Part shown: in pieces, positions 1-7,225 of the stretch
How the letters are laid out: the number at the start of each line of letters is the position of its first letter
How positions within the stretch are numbered: position 1 is the first letter of the stretch
Assembly (NCBI GenBank): GCA_002503985.1
Contig: DASW01000003.1
Span: 62,001 to 126,000 of the forward strand
Direction of reading: 5' to 3'
Source of the DNA: Thermoplasmata archaeon UBA61
GTDB lineage: Archaea; Thermoplasmatota; Thermoplasmata; Lutacidiplasmatales; UBA184
Length of the DNA: 64,000 nt
Notes under the pieces: generated by a model
Told to the model about the DNA's origin: nothing
The model's database searches: none
The model's input: the letters and a program-made list of their open reading frames with translations, nothing else
Made by a program: the position numbers and the translations under genes

Positions 1-1
1 C

Positions 2-226
2 GGGCACCTCATCGAGAGCTTCTCGCGCGACAGCGAGAAGGTGGTGACGATCGACGGGGTGAAGGCCTACCGCTCGGGCGGATGGGTCCTCCTGCGACCG
101 TCCGGGACCGAGCCGCTGTTCCGGATCTTCGCCGAGTCGAAAGACCCCGAACGGGCCCGTGCGCTCGCCGATGACGGCATCGCCCTGGTCCGCAAGGCGC
201 TCGGCGAGCTCGGCTACACCGGGTGA
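2..226 (+). CDS. Phosphoglucosamine mutase / phosphomannomutase, C-terminal end (partial)
   Basis: This is the last 74 residues of an alpha-D-phosphohexomutase; the rest lies outside the window. The reading frame is open from base 2, so the GTG at 41 is an internal codon and not a start. The visible part carries the RPSGTEP phosphate-binding loop that closes the fourth domain of these enzymes and grips the phosphate of the sugar substrate. The enzymes move phosphate between C1 and C6 of glucose, mannose or glucosamine, feeding nucleotide-sugar synthesis. The fragment cannot tell the glucosamine from the mannose enzyme. Confidence 0.88.
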   Translation, partial: GHLIESFSRDSEKVVTIDGVKAYRSGGWVLLRPSGTEPLFRIFAESKDPERARALADDGIALVRKALGELGYTG

Positions 227-254
227 GCGTGCCGGGGACGTCCGGCCCCGGGCC

Positions 255-680
255 TTAGCGGACGAGCGGGCCGATCACGAGCAACCCGACCAGGAGCATC
301 ACGAGCACAACGAGAGTGATCATCGTCATCGCGCGCTCTCCGGCCCGGCGGAAGTAGTAGAAGCCGGAGAGCACCCGAACGATCGGGGTCGCGACCAGGA
401 CGACCAGCCCCAGCGTGAGGAACGCTTCGACCGCTCCCGAGGCAAGACCCGACCCGAGGCCGGGGAAGCTGAGGTACCCCAGGATCGGGTTGGTCGACAG
501 CACGCTCTCGGACGTGGCCCCCGGGTGGACCAGGATGTAGGCCGCGAGGCCTCCGATGAGGATCGCGAGCGAGAGACCGAGACCGACCCGGAGGACCAGG
601 GTCATCCGAACGTACGCCTCGGGCGGGAGGGGTCCCACGGACGGGGGAGCGCTCGCCGCGGGCGGGTCGGGAGAGCTCAT
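255..680 (-). CDS. DUF1634 family membrane protein
   Basis: A 141-residue protein with a Pro-rich cytoplasmic start, then three hydrophobic segments at about residues 27-50, 83-106 and 118-139. The length and three-helix layout fit DUF1634, a family found beside TSUP (TauE/SafE) transporters. Here its ATG overlaps the stop of the TSUP gene by four bases, so the two are translated as a unit. Its biochemical role is unknown. A partner or accessory subunit of the transporter is the simplest inference. Confidence 0.75.
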   Translation of the reverse strand: MSSPDPPAASAPPSVGPLPPEAYVRMTLVLRVGLGLSLAILIGGLAAYILVHPGATSESVLSTNPILGYLSFPGLGSGLASGAVEAFLTLGLVVLVATPIVRVLSGFYYFRRAGERAMTMITLVVLVMLLVGLLVIGPLVR

Positions 681-1552
681 GGGAGGCCGAACCCCCTCAG
701 GATGACCTCGATCGCCAGCGCCGCGATGACCGGCAGGAAGAGCAGGCGGACCGTCCGGTTCTGAAGGCCGGGCAACACTCGACTGCCGAGGTACGCGCCG
801 AACGCGGTACCCACCGCCACCGGGGCGGCGACCACCGGGTTGACGTATCCCGCCGCGAGCATGACGCCGGCGCCCGCGGCCGCCGTGACGCCGATCATGA
901 AGTTGCTCGTCGCAGTGGCGATCTTCATCGGGAGGTTGAGGAACCGCTCGAGCGCGAGGACCTTGAACACGCCCCCGCCGATCCCGAACATTCCCGAGAC
1001 CAGCCCGGCGCCGAACATGACCCCGAGCGCCGGGGACGTCCGGGCGGCGTTGTAAGAAATGTCCTGGTCGAGGGCGGCGTCGTGGTACTCGCCCTTCAGA
1101 CCGAGACGCTGGGCCCGTGCGTCCGACGGTAGCGGAGGAGGGAGCTCGATGTGCCGTCGGGCGAGGCTACCGGGGATGATCGCGAGCAGGACGACGCCGA
1201 GGGCGATGAGAAGGGCGGATTGGAGGTTGGCGTGCGTCAGGAACACGGTCGCGGTCGCCCCGATGAGCGCCCCGGGAACGGTGGCGATCTCGAGGAACAT
1301 TCCGATCCTAAGGTCGCTCAGGCGGTCCCGGACGTACGCGGCCCCCGTCGCGGAGGAGGTCGCAAGGATCGTGACAAAGCCGGTCCCGATCGCGATCGGT
1401 ATCGAAGCCCCGAAGAGGATCACGAGGAGCGGGATCACGATGACGCCGCCGCCGAGCCCGGTCAGCGACCCGACCAAGCCGGCCGCTATCGCGACCAGGA
1501 TGAGGAGCACGACGAAGACAGCTAGGTCCACGCGGAACCACAGTCGAGCCAT
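677..1552 (-). CDS. TSUP (TauE/SafE) family anion transporter
   Basis: A 291-residue integral membrane protein with the two halves typical of the TauE/SafE family. Each half opens with a glycine-rich helix: GSLTGLGGGVIVIPLL near the N-terminus and SGMFGIGGGVFKV in the second half. The family moves sulfite, sulfonates or related small anions across the membrane. The open frame extends to 1666, but the ATG at 1552 begins just before the first helix, and the longer version would add an unlikely Arg/Pro-rich tail. It is divergent from an ATP sulfurylase/APS kinase unit, which makes a sulfur oxyanion a likely substrate. The direction of transport cannot be read from sequence. Confidence 0.85.
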   Translation of the reverse strand: MARLWFRVDLAVFVVLLILVAIAAGLVGSLTGLGGGVIVIPLLVILFGASIPIAIGTGFVTILATSSATGAAYVRDRLSDLRIGMFLEIATVPGALIGATATVFLTHANLQSALLIALGVVLLAIIPGSLARRHIELPPPLPSDARAQRLGLKGEYHDAALDQDISYNAARTSPALGVMFGAGLVSGMFGIGGGVFKVLALERFLNLPMKIATATSNFMIGVTAAAGAGVMLAAGYVNPVVAAPVAVGTAFGAYLGSRVLPGLQNRTVRLLFLPVIAALAIEVILRGFGLP

Positions 1553-1693
1553 CGGAAAAGCCCGACGGCCGTAGGGGCGCGCCTGCGGTACGGGAAGGTC
1601 CCCACCCCCGCGGGAGGGTTCGATATGCGCCGCGGACCGCGGCCCGATTTCGAGGGAACGTCGCAAAACTGCCCCAAATTCCCGACCTCATGG

Positions 1694-1700
1694 CTTATAT
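1694..1700 (+). promoter_or_regulatory. TATA box for the sulfate activation unit
   Basis: CTTATAT lies about 38 bases before the ATG at 1738, in otherwise GC-rich intergenic DNA. Transcription would begin near 1722 and give a leader of roughly 15 bases. Confidence 0.5.
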
Positions 1701-1737
1701 GGACCTTCGACCCAGGGCAGCACCCCACATTGAGCCC

Positions 1738-2304
1738 ATGACACCGAAACCGGTCGTGATCATCCCCCCGCGTTCTCCCCGCCTCGAGGCGATCGCCCTG
1801 GCCGTGCTCTGGGGAGCGGCGGACCAGAGCCGGACCGTACCGGTCCCGCTGTTCGTTGCCGAGCCCACCGAGAACCTCCCCACCGCCGCCGACGCCCCTC
1901 GGGTGTTCGTCGGATGGCGTGCGGACATCGAGGAGTCCCGAAAGCTCGCCGCCCAGACCCTCGAAGCGCTCAGCCGCTCCGGCGGGCCGTCGCGCCAGAT
2001 CGCTACTTTCGAGGTCGCGCTCCGAGACTCTCCGTCCGACTCTATTGAGTCGCCCTCCGACGAAGGTCCCGCGGGCCGGCTGAGCGGGCCGGGCGCCGGA
2101 CCCAGCGAACGATTCCTGATCGACCGGGGCACCGGTGGAGACACGGCCGGACTTCTCGAGCTCGTCCGCGCTCGCCGCTGGGGTGGCCAGACCTACTCCC
2201 ATTGGTACCAGCCCGCTACCGCCCCACCCTCCGAGGCCCGACCGCCGGAGGATGCGACACCGTCCCGCTCGCGTGAGATCCCCTGGTGCGGGATCGACGA
2301 TTAG
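1738..2304 (+). CDS. Hypothetical protein upstream of ATP sulfurylase
   Basis: A 188-residue protein I do not recognise. The first half has a hydrophobic strand start (PKPVVIIPP), an Ala/Leu-rich helix and then VFVGWRADIEE, which looks like an alpha/beta fold. The second half is rich in Ser, Pro and Gly and is probably disordered. Codon third positions are strongly G/C, as in the neighbouring real genes. The start is the ATG at 1738 because the TATA box at 1694 excludes the upstream in-frame ATG at 1690. The gene ends 19 bases before the GTG of the sulfurylase gene, so both are probably one transcript and the protein may serve sulfate activation. Confidence 0.6.
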   Translation: MTPKPVVIIPPRSPRLEAIALAVLWGAADQSRTVPVPLFVAEPTENLPTAADAPRVFVGWRADIEESRKLAAQTLEALSRSGGPSRQIATFEVALRDSPSDSIESPSDEGPAGRLSGPGAGPSERFLIDRGTGGDTAGLLELVRARRWGGQTYSHWYQPATAPPSEARPPEDATPSRSREIPWCGIDD

Positions 2305-2323
2305 GGTCGACTGGAGGAACGAC

Positions 2324-3499
2324 GTGATCCCCGAGCCGCACGGCGGTCGCCTCGTCGAGCGCCGGCTCTCGGACCCCGAGCGGAGCCGTCGCGAGTCCGA
2401 GCTTTCGTCCCTGGCGAAGGTCGAGCCCGCCATTGACCAGCTCTACGACCTCGAGAAGATCGCGATTGGCGCCTATTCTCCGCTCGAGGGGTTCATGGAC
2501 TCAGCCACCCTCGCGAGCGTCGTCGACACGGGCCGACTCCCGAACGGGCTCCCGTGGAGCCTACCCATCCTGCTCCCGCTCGCCCGGCCCGAGGACCGGG
2601 CGATCGCCGAACGGCTTCGCCCCGGAGAGGAGGTCGCCCTGGTCGACCGCGACCACCGGCTCCGGGGGATCCTGCACTTCGAGGAACGTTTCCACTTCGA
2701 CCCCAAGAAGGTCGCTCAATCGGCGTTCGGCACGACCGACCCGACCCACCCCAACGTCGCGGACCTCCTCGCCGGAGGCGACATCGCTCTCGCCGGGAGG
2801 GTCGACGCCGCGCCGCCGACCTCCGTCGCGCCTGGGCCGGTGGAGCTCTCGCCACGGGAGAGCCGGGAGCTGTTCCGGTCCCGCGGCTGGAAGAACGTCG
2901 CGGCGTACCAGTGTCGGAACCCGCCCCACACCGCCCACGAGTACCTTCAGCGGATCACGCTCGAGCGCGAGGACGTGGACGGGCTGTTCATCCACCCCGT
3001 CGTGGGTCGCCTCAAGAAAGGAGACTACCGGCCCGACGTCATCATGCGCGCGTACGAGGCTCTCGTCCGGGGATACTGCGCGACCGACCGGGTCGTCCTC
3101 AGCCCCCTCACCATCACCATGCGATACGCCGGCCCGAAGGCCGCGCTCTTCCTCGCGATCGTCCGCAAGAACTACGGGTGCAACCGATACATCGTCGGCC
3201 GGGACCAGGCGGGGGTCGGCAAGTTCTACGACCCGTACGCGTGCCACCGGATCTTCGACGAGTTCGACATCGGGGTCCTCCCGCTTCGCTACGAGGAGGC
3301 GTTCGTCTGCCGGGCGTGCGGGTCGATGGCCACCGCCAAGACCTGCCCTCATCCCCCCTCCTCCCGCGTCGACACGAGCCAGACGCGCATTCGCCAGGCG
3401 CTGCAGAGCGGCGCGGAGATCCCTCCCGAGCTGTTGCGACCGGAAGTGGCCGAGATCCTACGACAACCGAATGTACTCTTGACGGACGGAGGTACCTGA
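2324..3499 (+). CDS. sat: Sulfate adenylyltransferase (ATP sulfurylase)
   Basis: This 391-residue enzyme joins ATP and sulfate to give adenylyl sulfate (APS) and pyrophosphate. It has the nucleotide-binding QCRNPPHTAH motif at about residues 196-205 and a GRDQAGVG loop at 292-299. A CRAC...CPH cluster near 329-343 probably holds a zinc ion, as in thermophilic relatives. The GTG start at 2324 is supported by GGAGG at 2313-2317; the longer open frame runs back through the previous gene. The usual GRDHAG loop has Gln in place of His at residue 295, which is unusual. APS kinase follows 59 bases later, so the product is probably passed on to make PAPS. Confidence 0.93.
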   Translation: MIPEPHGGRLVERRLSDPERSRRESELSSLAKVEPAIDQLYDLEKIAIGAYSPLEGFMDSATLASVVDTGRLPNGLPWSLPILLPLARPEDRAIAERLRPGEEVALVDRDHRLRGILHFEERFHFDPKKVAQSAFGTTDPTHPNVADLLAGGDIALAGRVDAAPPTSVAPGPVELSPRESRELFRSRGWKNVAAYQCRNPPHTAHEYLQRITLEREDVDGLFIHPVVGRLKKGDYRPDVIMRAYEALVRGYCATDRVVLSPLTITMRYAGPKAALFLAIVRKNYGCNRYIVGRDQAGVGKFYDPYACHRIFDEFDIGVLPLRYEEAFVCRACGSMATAKTCPHPPSSRVDTSQTRIRQALQSGAEIPPELLRPEVAEILRQPNVLLTDGGT

Positions 3500-3558
3500 A
3501 CGATGGAGCTGAGAGTCCGCGCCCGAAAGGCGCTCGTCGCGTTCGACGGGGACGTACC

Positions 3559-4143
3559 ATGACCGAAGGGGCCTCGACCGGGACCCCGGTCGCGCCGAAG
3601 GCCTTGCCTCGGGGCGGCTTTTGCATCTGGCTCACCGGCCTTCCCAGCGCCGGCAAGACGACCATCGCACGCGAGCTCCTACCCCAGCTGAAGGCGGAGG
3701 GTTGGTTCGCGGACCTTCTGGACGGGGACGAGATCCGGCGCGGCCTCAGCGCGGACCTGGGCTTCGACCGCAAGGACCGTGAGGCCCACGCCGGCCGTGT
3801 GACGTTCGTCGCCAAGATCCTCGCGCGGAACGGGGCGATCCCAATCGTCGCGCTGATCTCGCCGTATCGGACCTCTCGCGCGCATGCCCGGCAGGAGATC
3901 GGACGGTTCGTCGAGGTCTATGTCAACACCCCGGTCCAGGAGTGCGAGCGCCGCGACGTGAAGGGGCTCTACAAGAAGGCCCGTGCCGGGGAGATCAAGG
4001 AGATGACGGGCGTGGACGACCCCTACGAGCCCCCGGAGTCTCCCGATATCGTCGTCGATACCGTGCGCTTCACCCCCGCGCAATCGGCGGAGTTCATCCG
4101 CCAAGAGCTCGGGCGGCTCGGCTGGCTTCCGCCTCGGCCGTAA
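3559..4143 (+). CDS. cysC: Adenylyl-sulfate kinase (APS kinase)
   Basis: A 194-residue P-loop kinase that phosphorylates the 3' hydroxyl of APS to give PAPS. The Walker A motif GLPSAGKTT is at residues 27-35 and the conserved LDGDEIRRGL segment follows at about 54-63. The family helix around FDRKDREAH and the ISPYR lid are present. The length matches stand-alone CysC. The ATG at 3559 is chosen over a much longer open frame that only shadows the sulfurylase gene. No PAPS reductase is seen in the window, so the PAPS may feed sulfation or a reductase encoded elsewhere. Confidence 0.93.
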   Translation: MTEGASTGTPVAPKALPRGGFCIWLTGLPSAGKTTIARELLPQLKAEGWFADLLDGDEIRRGLSADLGFDRKDREAHAGRVTFVAKILARNGAIPIVALISPYRTSRAHARQEIGRFVEVYVNTPVQECERRDVKGLYKKARAGEIKEMTGVDDPYEPPESPDIVVDTVRFTPAQSAEFIRQELGRLGWLPPRP

Positions 4144-4203
4144 CCTCTTCCGAGGCCTGGCCGTCCGTCCCGGACGGCCCGGTCGTTCGTCGGTCCCGAC
4201 CCC

Positions 4204-4965
4204 TCACTCGACCTTCAGCCACCGGGCCGAGATGGAGTAGCCGACCACCAGCATGAGGGACGCGAAGGCGGCCAGGTACCCGAGGTTCCACCAGTCCACG
4301 GTCGTTCCCAGGAGGAAGCTTCGGCCGAGCTCCGCGGAGAAGGTGATCGGGTTCACGTTCGAGATCGCCTGCATCCACGGCGGGAAGGAGGAGCTCGGGA
4401 ACAGCGCGGCGCTCGCGAACATGAGCGGCATGGTGATGAAGTTCGCGACGACCCCCGGCGTCTGCCAATCCGTAGCGGGGGCGGTGACGGCGAGGAAGAG
4501 GCTCGAGAACCCGAACGCGAGCAGGAACAGTGCGGCGATCCAGCCGACCCATTCGATAGGAGAGAGCGGGAACGAGACCCCGAAGACGAGGGCGGCGACG
4601 ATCATGACGGGGACCTGAATGAGGCCTCGCGTCGCGGCCCCGAGCGCCTTCGACAGGAAGATCGTCTGCTTCGAGGTGGGAGTGATCAGAATCCGCTTCA
4701 TGAACCCGAATCGCTTGTCCTGAATGGCGCTCATCGAGCCGAACATCCCGACCGAGAGCATCGACGTCGAGAGGGTCCCCGGGAGAAGGAACGCAAAATA
4801 GCTCCCGGACCCGAACTTTCCCGAGGCCGCCGCCAGGTTGTTGAAGCTCGAGCCGAAGAAGGCGAGCCACATGAACGGCTGGACGAGAGTGACCAGGACG
4901 ACGAACGGGTTGCGGAACACCCGGAGGACCTCGCGGACGTAGAGGCCCCAGAGCTGGCTCTTCAC
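4204..4965 (-). CDS. ABC-2 type exporter permease
   Basis: A 253-residue permease with six predicted helices and the usual ABC-2 layout. A short cytoplasmic N-terminus (LYVREVLRVFRNP) precedes the first helix, and a conserved loop, DKRFGFMKRILITP, follows the second helix and probably contacts the ATPase. It overlaps the ATPase gene by four bases, so the two proteins form one exporter. Relatives include drug, antibiotic and polysaccharide or lipid exporters. The PadR repressor at the head of the operon favours export of a toxic or signalling small molecule. The substrate cannot be named from sequence. Confidence 0.88.
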   Translation of the reverse strand: MKSQLWGLYVREVLRVFRNPFVVLVTLVQPFMWLAFFGSSFNNLAAASGKFGSGSYFAFLLPGTLSTSMLSVGMFGSMSAIQDKRFGFMKRILITPTSKQTIFLSKALGAATRGLIQVPVMIVAALVFGVSFPLSPIEWVGWIAALFLLAFGFSSLFLAVTAPATDWQTPGVVANFITMPLMFASAALFPSSSFPPWMQAISNVNPITFSAELGRSFLLGTTVDWWNLGYLAAFASLMLVVGYSISARWLKVE

Positions 4966-5951
4966 GAGCGGGCCCTCCGCATCTGGGCGTAGAACTTCCG
5001 GATGTCGTGCATCGGCTCTTCCTCCGCGATGCGGTGGCCGGTCAGCTGCAGGAAGACCGTCTCGAGGCTGGGCTTCTCAACGCTGATCCGCCGGATCTGG
5101 TCGGTGCGGACGGTCGCGAACAAGCGGGGCAGGAACTCCTCCGAGGCGACGACCTGGATGAGCCAGTCGTTCCCCTGCGCCCGGACCTCCTGGACCCCGG
5201 GGATCTTCGATAGCACCGAGGGGTCGAGCGCCTCCGACGTTTCGAGCGAAACGACGTCGGACTTCACCCGGGCCTTGAGCTCGGAGGGGGTCCCTTCCGC
5301 CACGATGCGGCCCCGGTCGATGATCGCGATCCGGTCGCAGAGCGCGTCCGCCTCCTCGATGTAGTGGGTCGTGAGGAGGACCGTGACGCCGAACTCCTTG
5401 TGGATGCCCGTGACGATGTCCCAGAGCATCCGACGGGTGGCGACGTCGAGACCGATCGTCGGTTCGTCCATGAAAATGACGGTGGGCTGGTGGAGAAGGG
5501 CGAGCGCGATCTCGAGCTTCTTCCGCATCCCGGTCGAGTAATGGCTGACCTTGTCGTCCTTCCGGTCCAGGAGACCGAAGTACTGGAGCAGCTGCTCCGC
5601 GCGCTCCTCCCAGCCCTTGATGTCCTGGAGCCGTGCCTGGAGCCAGAGGTTCTCCCAGGTGGTGAAATCGTCCTCGAGGATCACTTCGGCCGCCACCCAT
5701 CCGATGCGGGCGCGGACCTGGAGCGACTGCTTCTGGACGTCAAAGCCGGCCACCGAGGCGGTGCCGGAGGTGATGTCGCTGATCCCGGTCAGGACCTTGA
5801 TGAGGGTGGTCTTGCCCGCCCCGTTCGGTCCCATTAGGCCGAAGACGGTCCCACCGGCGATGGAGAGGTTGACGTGGTCGAGGGCCAGCACCCCGTGGGA
5901 GTTCCCGTAGCGCTTGGAGAGGTCGTTCACGACGATGGCGGGCGTCGTCAT
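4962..5951 (-). CDS. ABC exporter ATP-binding protein with C-terminal DUF4162-like domain
   Basis: A 329-residue ATPase. Walker A GPNGAGKTT is at residues 41-49, the signature loop is YSTGMRKK near 138, and Walker B FMDEPT lies at 160-165 followed by a D-loop. After about residue 230 comes the C-terminal extension (VVSLETSEALD onward) common in DrrA-like drug exporter ATPases. The signature departs from LSGGQ, as is usual in this subfamily. The gene is second in a PadR-ATPase-permease operon with ATGA overlaps on both sides. Confidence 0.92.
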   Translation of the reverse strand: MTTPAIVVNDLSKRYGNSHGVLALDHVNLSIAGGTVFGLMGPNGAGKTTLIKVLTGISDITSGTASVAGFDVQKQSLQVRARIGWVAAEVILEDDFTTWENLWLQARLQDIKGWEERAEQLLQYFGLLDRKDDKVSHYSTGMRKKLEIALALLHQPTVIFMDEPTIGLDVATRRMLWDIVTGIHKEFGVTVLLTTHYIEEADALCDRIAIIDRGRIVAEGTPSELKARVKSDVVSLETSEALDPSVLSKIPGVQEVRAQGNDWLIQVVASEEFLPRLFATVRTDQIRRISVEKPSLETVFLQLTGHRIAEEEPMHDIRKFYAQMRRARS

Positions 5952-6469
5952 GGGTCCGGCCTCCGCCGAGCCCGCGTGGGTCTCGCCCGCCGCCGACCGT
6001 CACCTAGCCGCCGCTCCGCGGCTCGAAGCTCCGAGAGCACGTCGTCGCGTAGGGGGAGGCGACCGGTCCGGGCCTCGGGCTCTCGGCTCAGGTGCGTCTC
6101 AATGCCATCCAGGGCACGGCGAAGGCGCTGAAGGAGGAACGTGGAGTCGTCCGGGGCCCCGACGATATCGGCCCAGAGGAGACTAAGGTCGGGCCCCGAA
6201 CCGCCGGGGCTCGAGCGCTCTTTGCGGATCTTGAGGAGGAGACGGCGGCCGCGGGGAGTGATGCGGTACTCCCGTCGCCGTCCGGCGCCGTGCACCGTGG
6301 CCAGGCCCTGTTCGGTGAGACGCTGTAGGGCGGGGTAGACGGCGCCCGGGCCAGGCCGCCAGACGCCGCCGGTCCTTTCGGCGATGCGGCTCGCCAAGGA
6401 GTATCCGTACACGGCCCCGTTCCTTTCCATGCAGGTGAGCGCATACAATCCGACGAGACGTGGTGGCAT
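5948..6469 (-). CDS. PadR family transcriptional regulator
   Basis: A 173-residue protein whose first 75 residues form the PadR winged helix: GYSLASRI, then RPGPGAVYPALQRLTEQGL, then a wing with RREYRITPRG. The rest is a helical dimerisation region (residues 95-140) and a short Arg-rich tail. PadR proteins usually repress an adjacent exporter or detoxification gene and release DNA on binding a ligand. This gene heads the operon and overlaps the ATPase gene by four bases. A 12-base palindrome sits on its own promoter, which indicates autoregulation of the whole operon. Confidence 0.9.
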   Translation of the reverse strand: MPPRLVGLYALTCMERNGAVYGYSLASRIAERTGGVWRPGPGAVYPALQRLTEQGLATVHGAGRRREYRITPRGRRLLLKIRKERSSPGGSGPDLSLLWADIVGAPDDSTFLLQRLRRALDGIETHLSREPEARTGRLPLRDDVLSELRAAERRLGDGRRRARPTRARRRPDP

Positions 6470-6494
6470 AGATCCCCTTTAGATAGCAAAATGA

Positions 6495-6510
6495 ATCGAT
6501 ATCGATATAA
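6495..6510 (-). promoter_or_regulatory. Promoter and probable PadR operator
   Basis: The perfect 12-base palindrome ATCGATATCGAT (6495-6506) abuts and partly covers the minus-strand TATA box (TTATAT) of the PadR-ABC operon, about 30 to 40 bases before its start at 6469. This AT-rich symmetric site stands out in a GC-rich background. A repressor bound here would block TBP. That PadR itself binds it is an inference. Confidence 0.6.
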
Positions 6511-6661
6511 TGGCTTTTCGGCAAATCGTGATGACGTACCAAGTCGCGTCAAGACCGCGAGGTCGGCGACGTCCCGTCGGCCCCGGGACTGGATCCGCAA
6601 TCTCCCAAAGTCGGTCCGACGGACCCATCAACCTTAGGTAGCACCCTCCGCTCGAGCGTGC

Positions 6662-7039
6662 GTGTCCGACTCTGAGAGGCCCTCACTCCGTCCGCTCACG
6701 CGGGCGGAAGAGCGGGTGATCGTCCACAAAGGGACCGAGCCACCGTTCTCCGGAGAATACGAGCGCCAATCCCAACCCGGAGCGTACGAGTGCAAGCGGT
6801 GCGGAGCCCCGCTCTACCGGTCGGAAGACAAGTTCGATGCCCACTGCGGCTGGCCCTCGTTCGACCAAGAGATCCCGGGGGCGGTCCGTCGCCTCCCCGA
6901 TGCGGACGGAGAGCGTGTGGAGATCGAGTGCGCGCGGTGCGGGGGCCACCTCGGCCATGTGTTCGAAGGGGAACGTTTCACACCTCGGAACACGCGACAC
7001 TGCGTGAACTCCATCTCCCTTCGGTTCCAGCCGAAGTAG
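6662..7039 (+). CDS. msrB: Peptide methionine (R)-S-oxide reductase MsrB
   Basis: A 125-residue single-domain MsrB, which repairs methionine-R-sulfoxide in oxidised proteins. Two CxxC pairs (C44/C47 and C90/C93) bind the structural zinc. The GWPSF segment starts at residue 63, and the catalytic cysteine is C114 in the RHCVNS motif. The fold is complete and not fused to MsrA. The start is GTG at 6662, which gives the usual short helical N-terminus. The gene appears to be transcribed alone. A cysteine at residue 62 (HCGWPSF) could act as the resolving residue. Confidence 0.94.
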   Translation: MSDSERPSLRPLTRAEERVIVHKGTEPPFSGEYERQSQPGAYECKRCGAPLYRSEDKFDAHCGWPSFDQEIPGAVRRLPDADGERVEIECARCGGHLGHVFEGERFTPRNTRHCVNSISLRFQPK

Positions 7040-7128
7040 AGGCCCTCGGCTGCCCACGCGCCTCAGTTACGACGCGGGTGACGGGCCTTCCGGACGAAAC
7101 TCCCGAAGTCGGAGCCGAATCATGTCCC

Positions 7129-7149
7129 GCACGAGGGGTTCCCTCGTGC
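7129..7149. other. Intergenic stem-loop
   Basis: An 8-base perfect stem (GCACGAGG with CCTCGTGC) encloses a 5-base loop between msrB and the next surface protein gene. No T-run follows, so it is not a classical terminator. It could shape the end of the msrB transcript or the leader of the next gene. Confidence 0.4.
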
Positions 7150-7225
7150 AAAGCTAAGTAGTTCGGCCGCAACCGCGGGCGAAGAAGGTGGGAGCACGTC
7201 GAATTCCGTAACCTCGCATAGGGAA

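Noticed and set aside
41..226. GTG at 41 as a gene start
   Set aside because: The frame is open to the window edge and the protein is clearly the end of a longer phosphohexomutase.
2554..4143. Apparent long fusion frame ending in APS kinase
   Set aside because: The first 335 residues are an out-of-frame reading of sat; only the part from the ATG at 3559 has kinase motifs.
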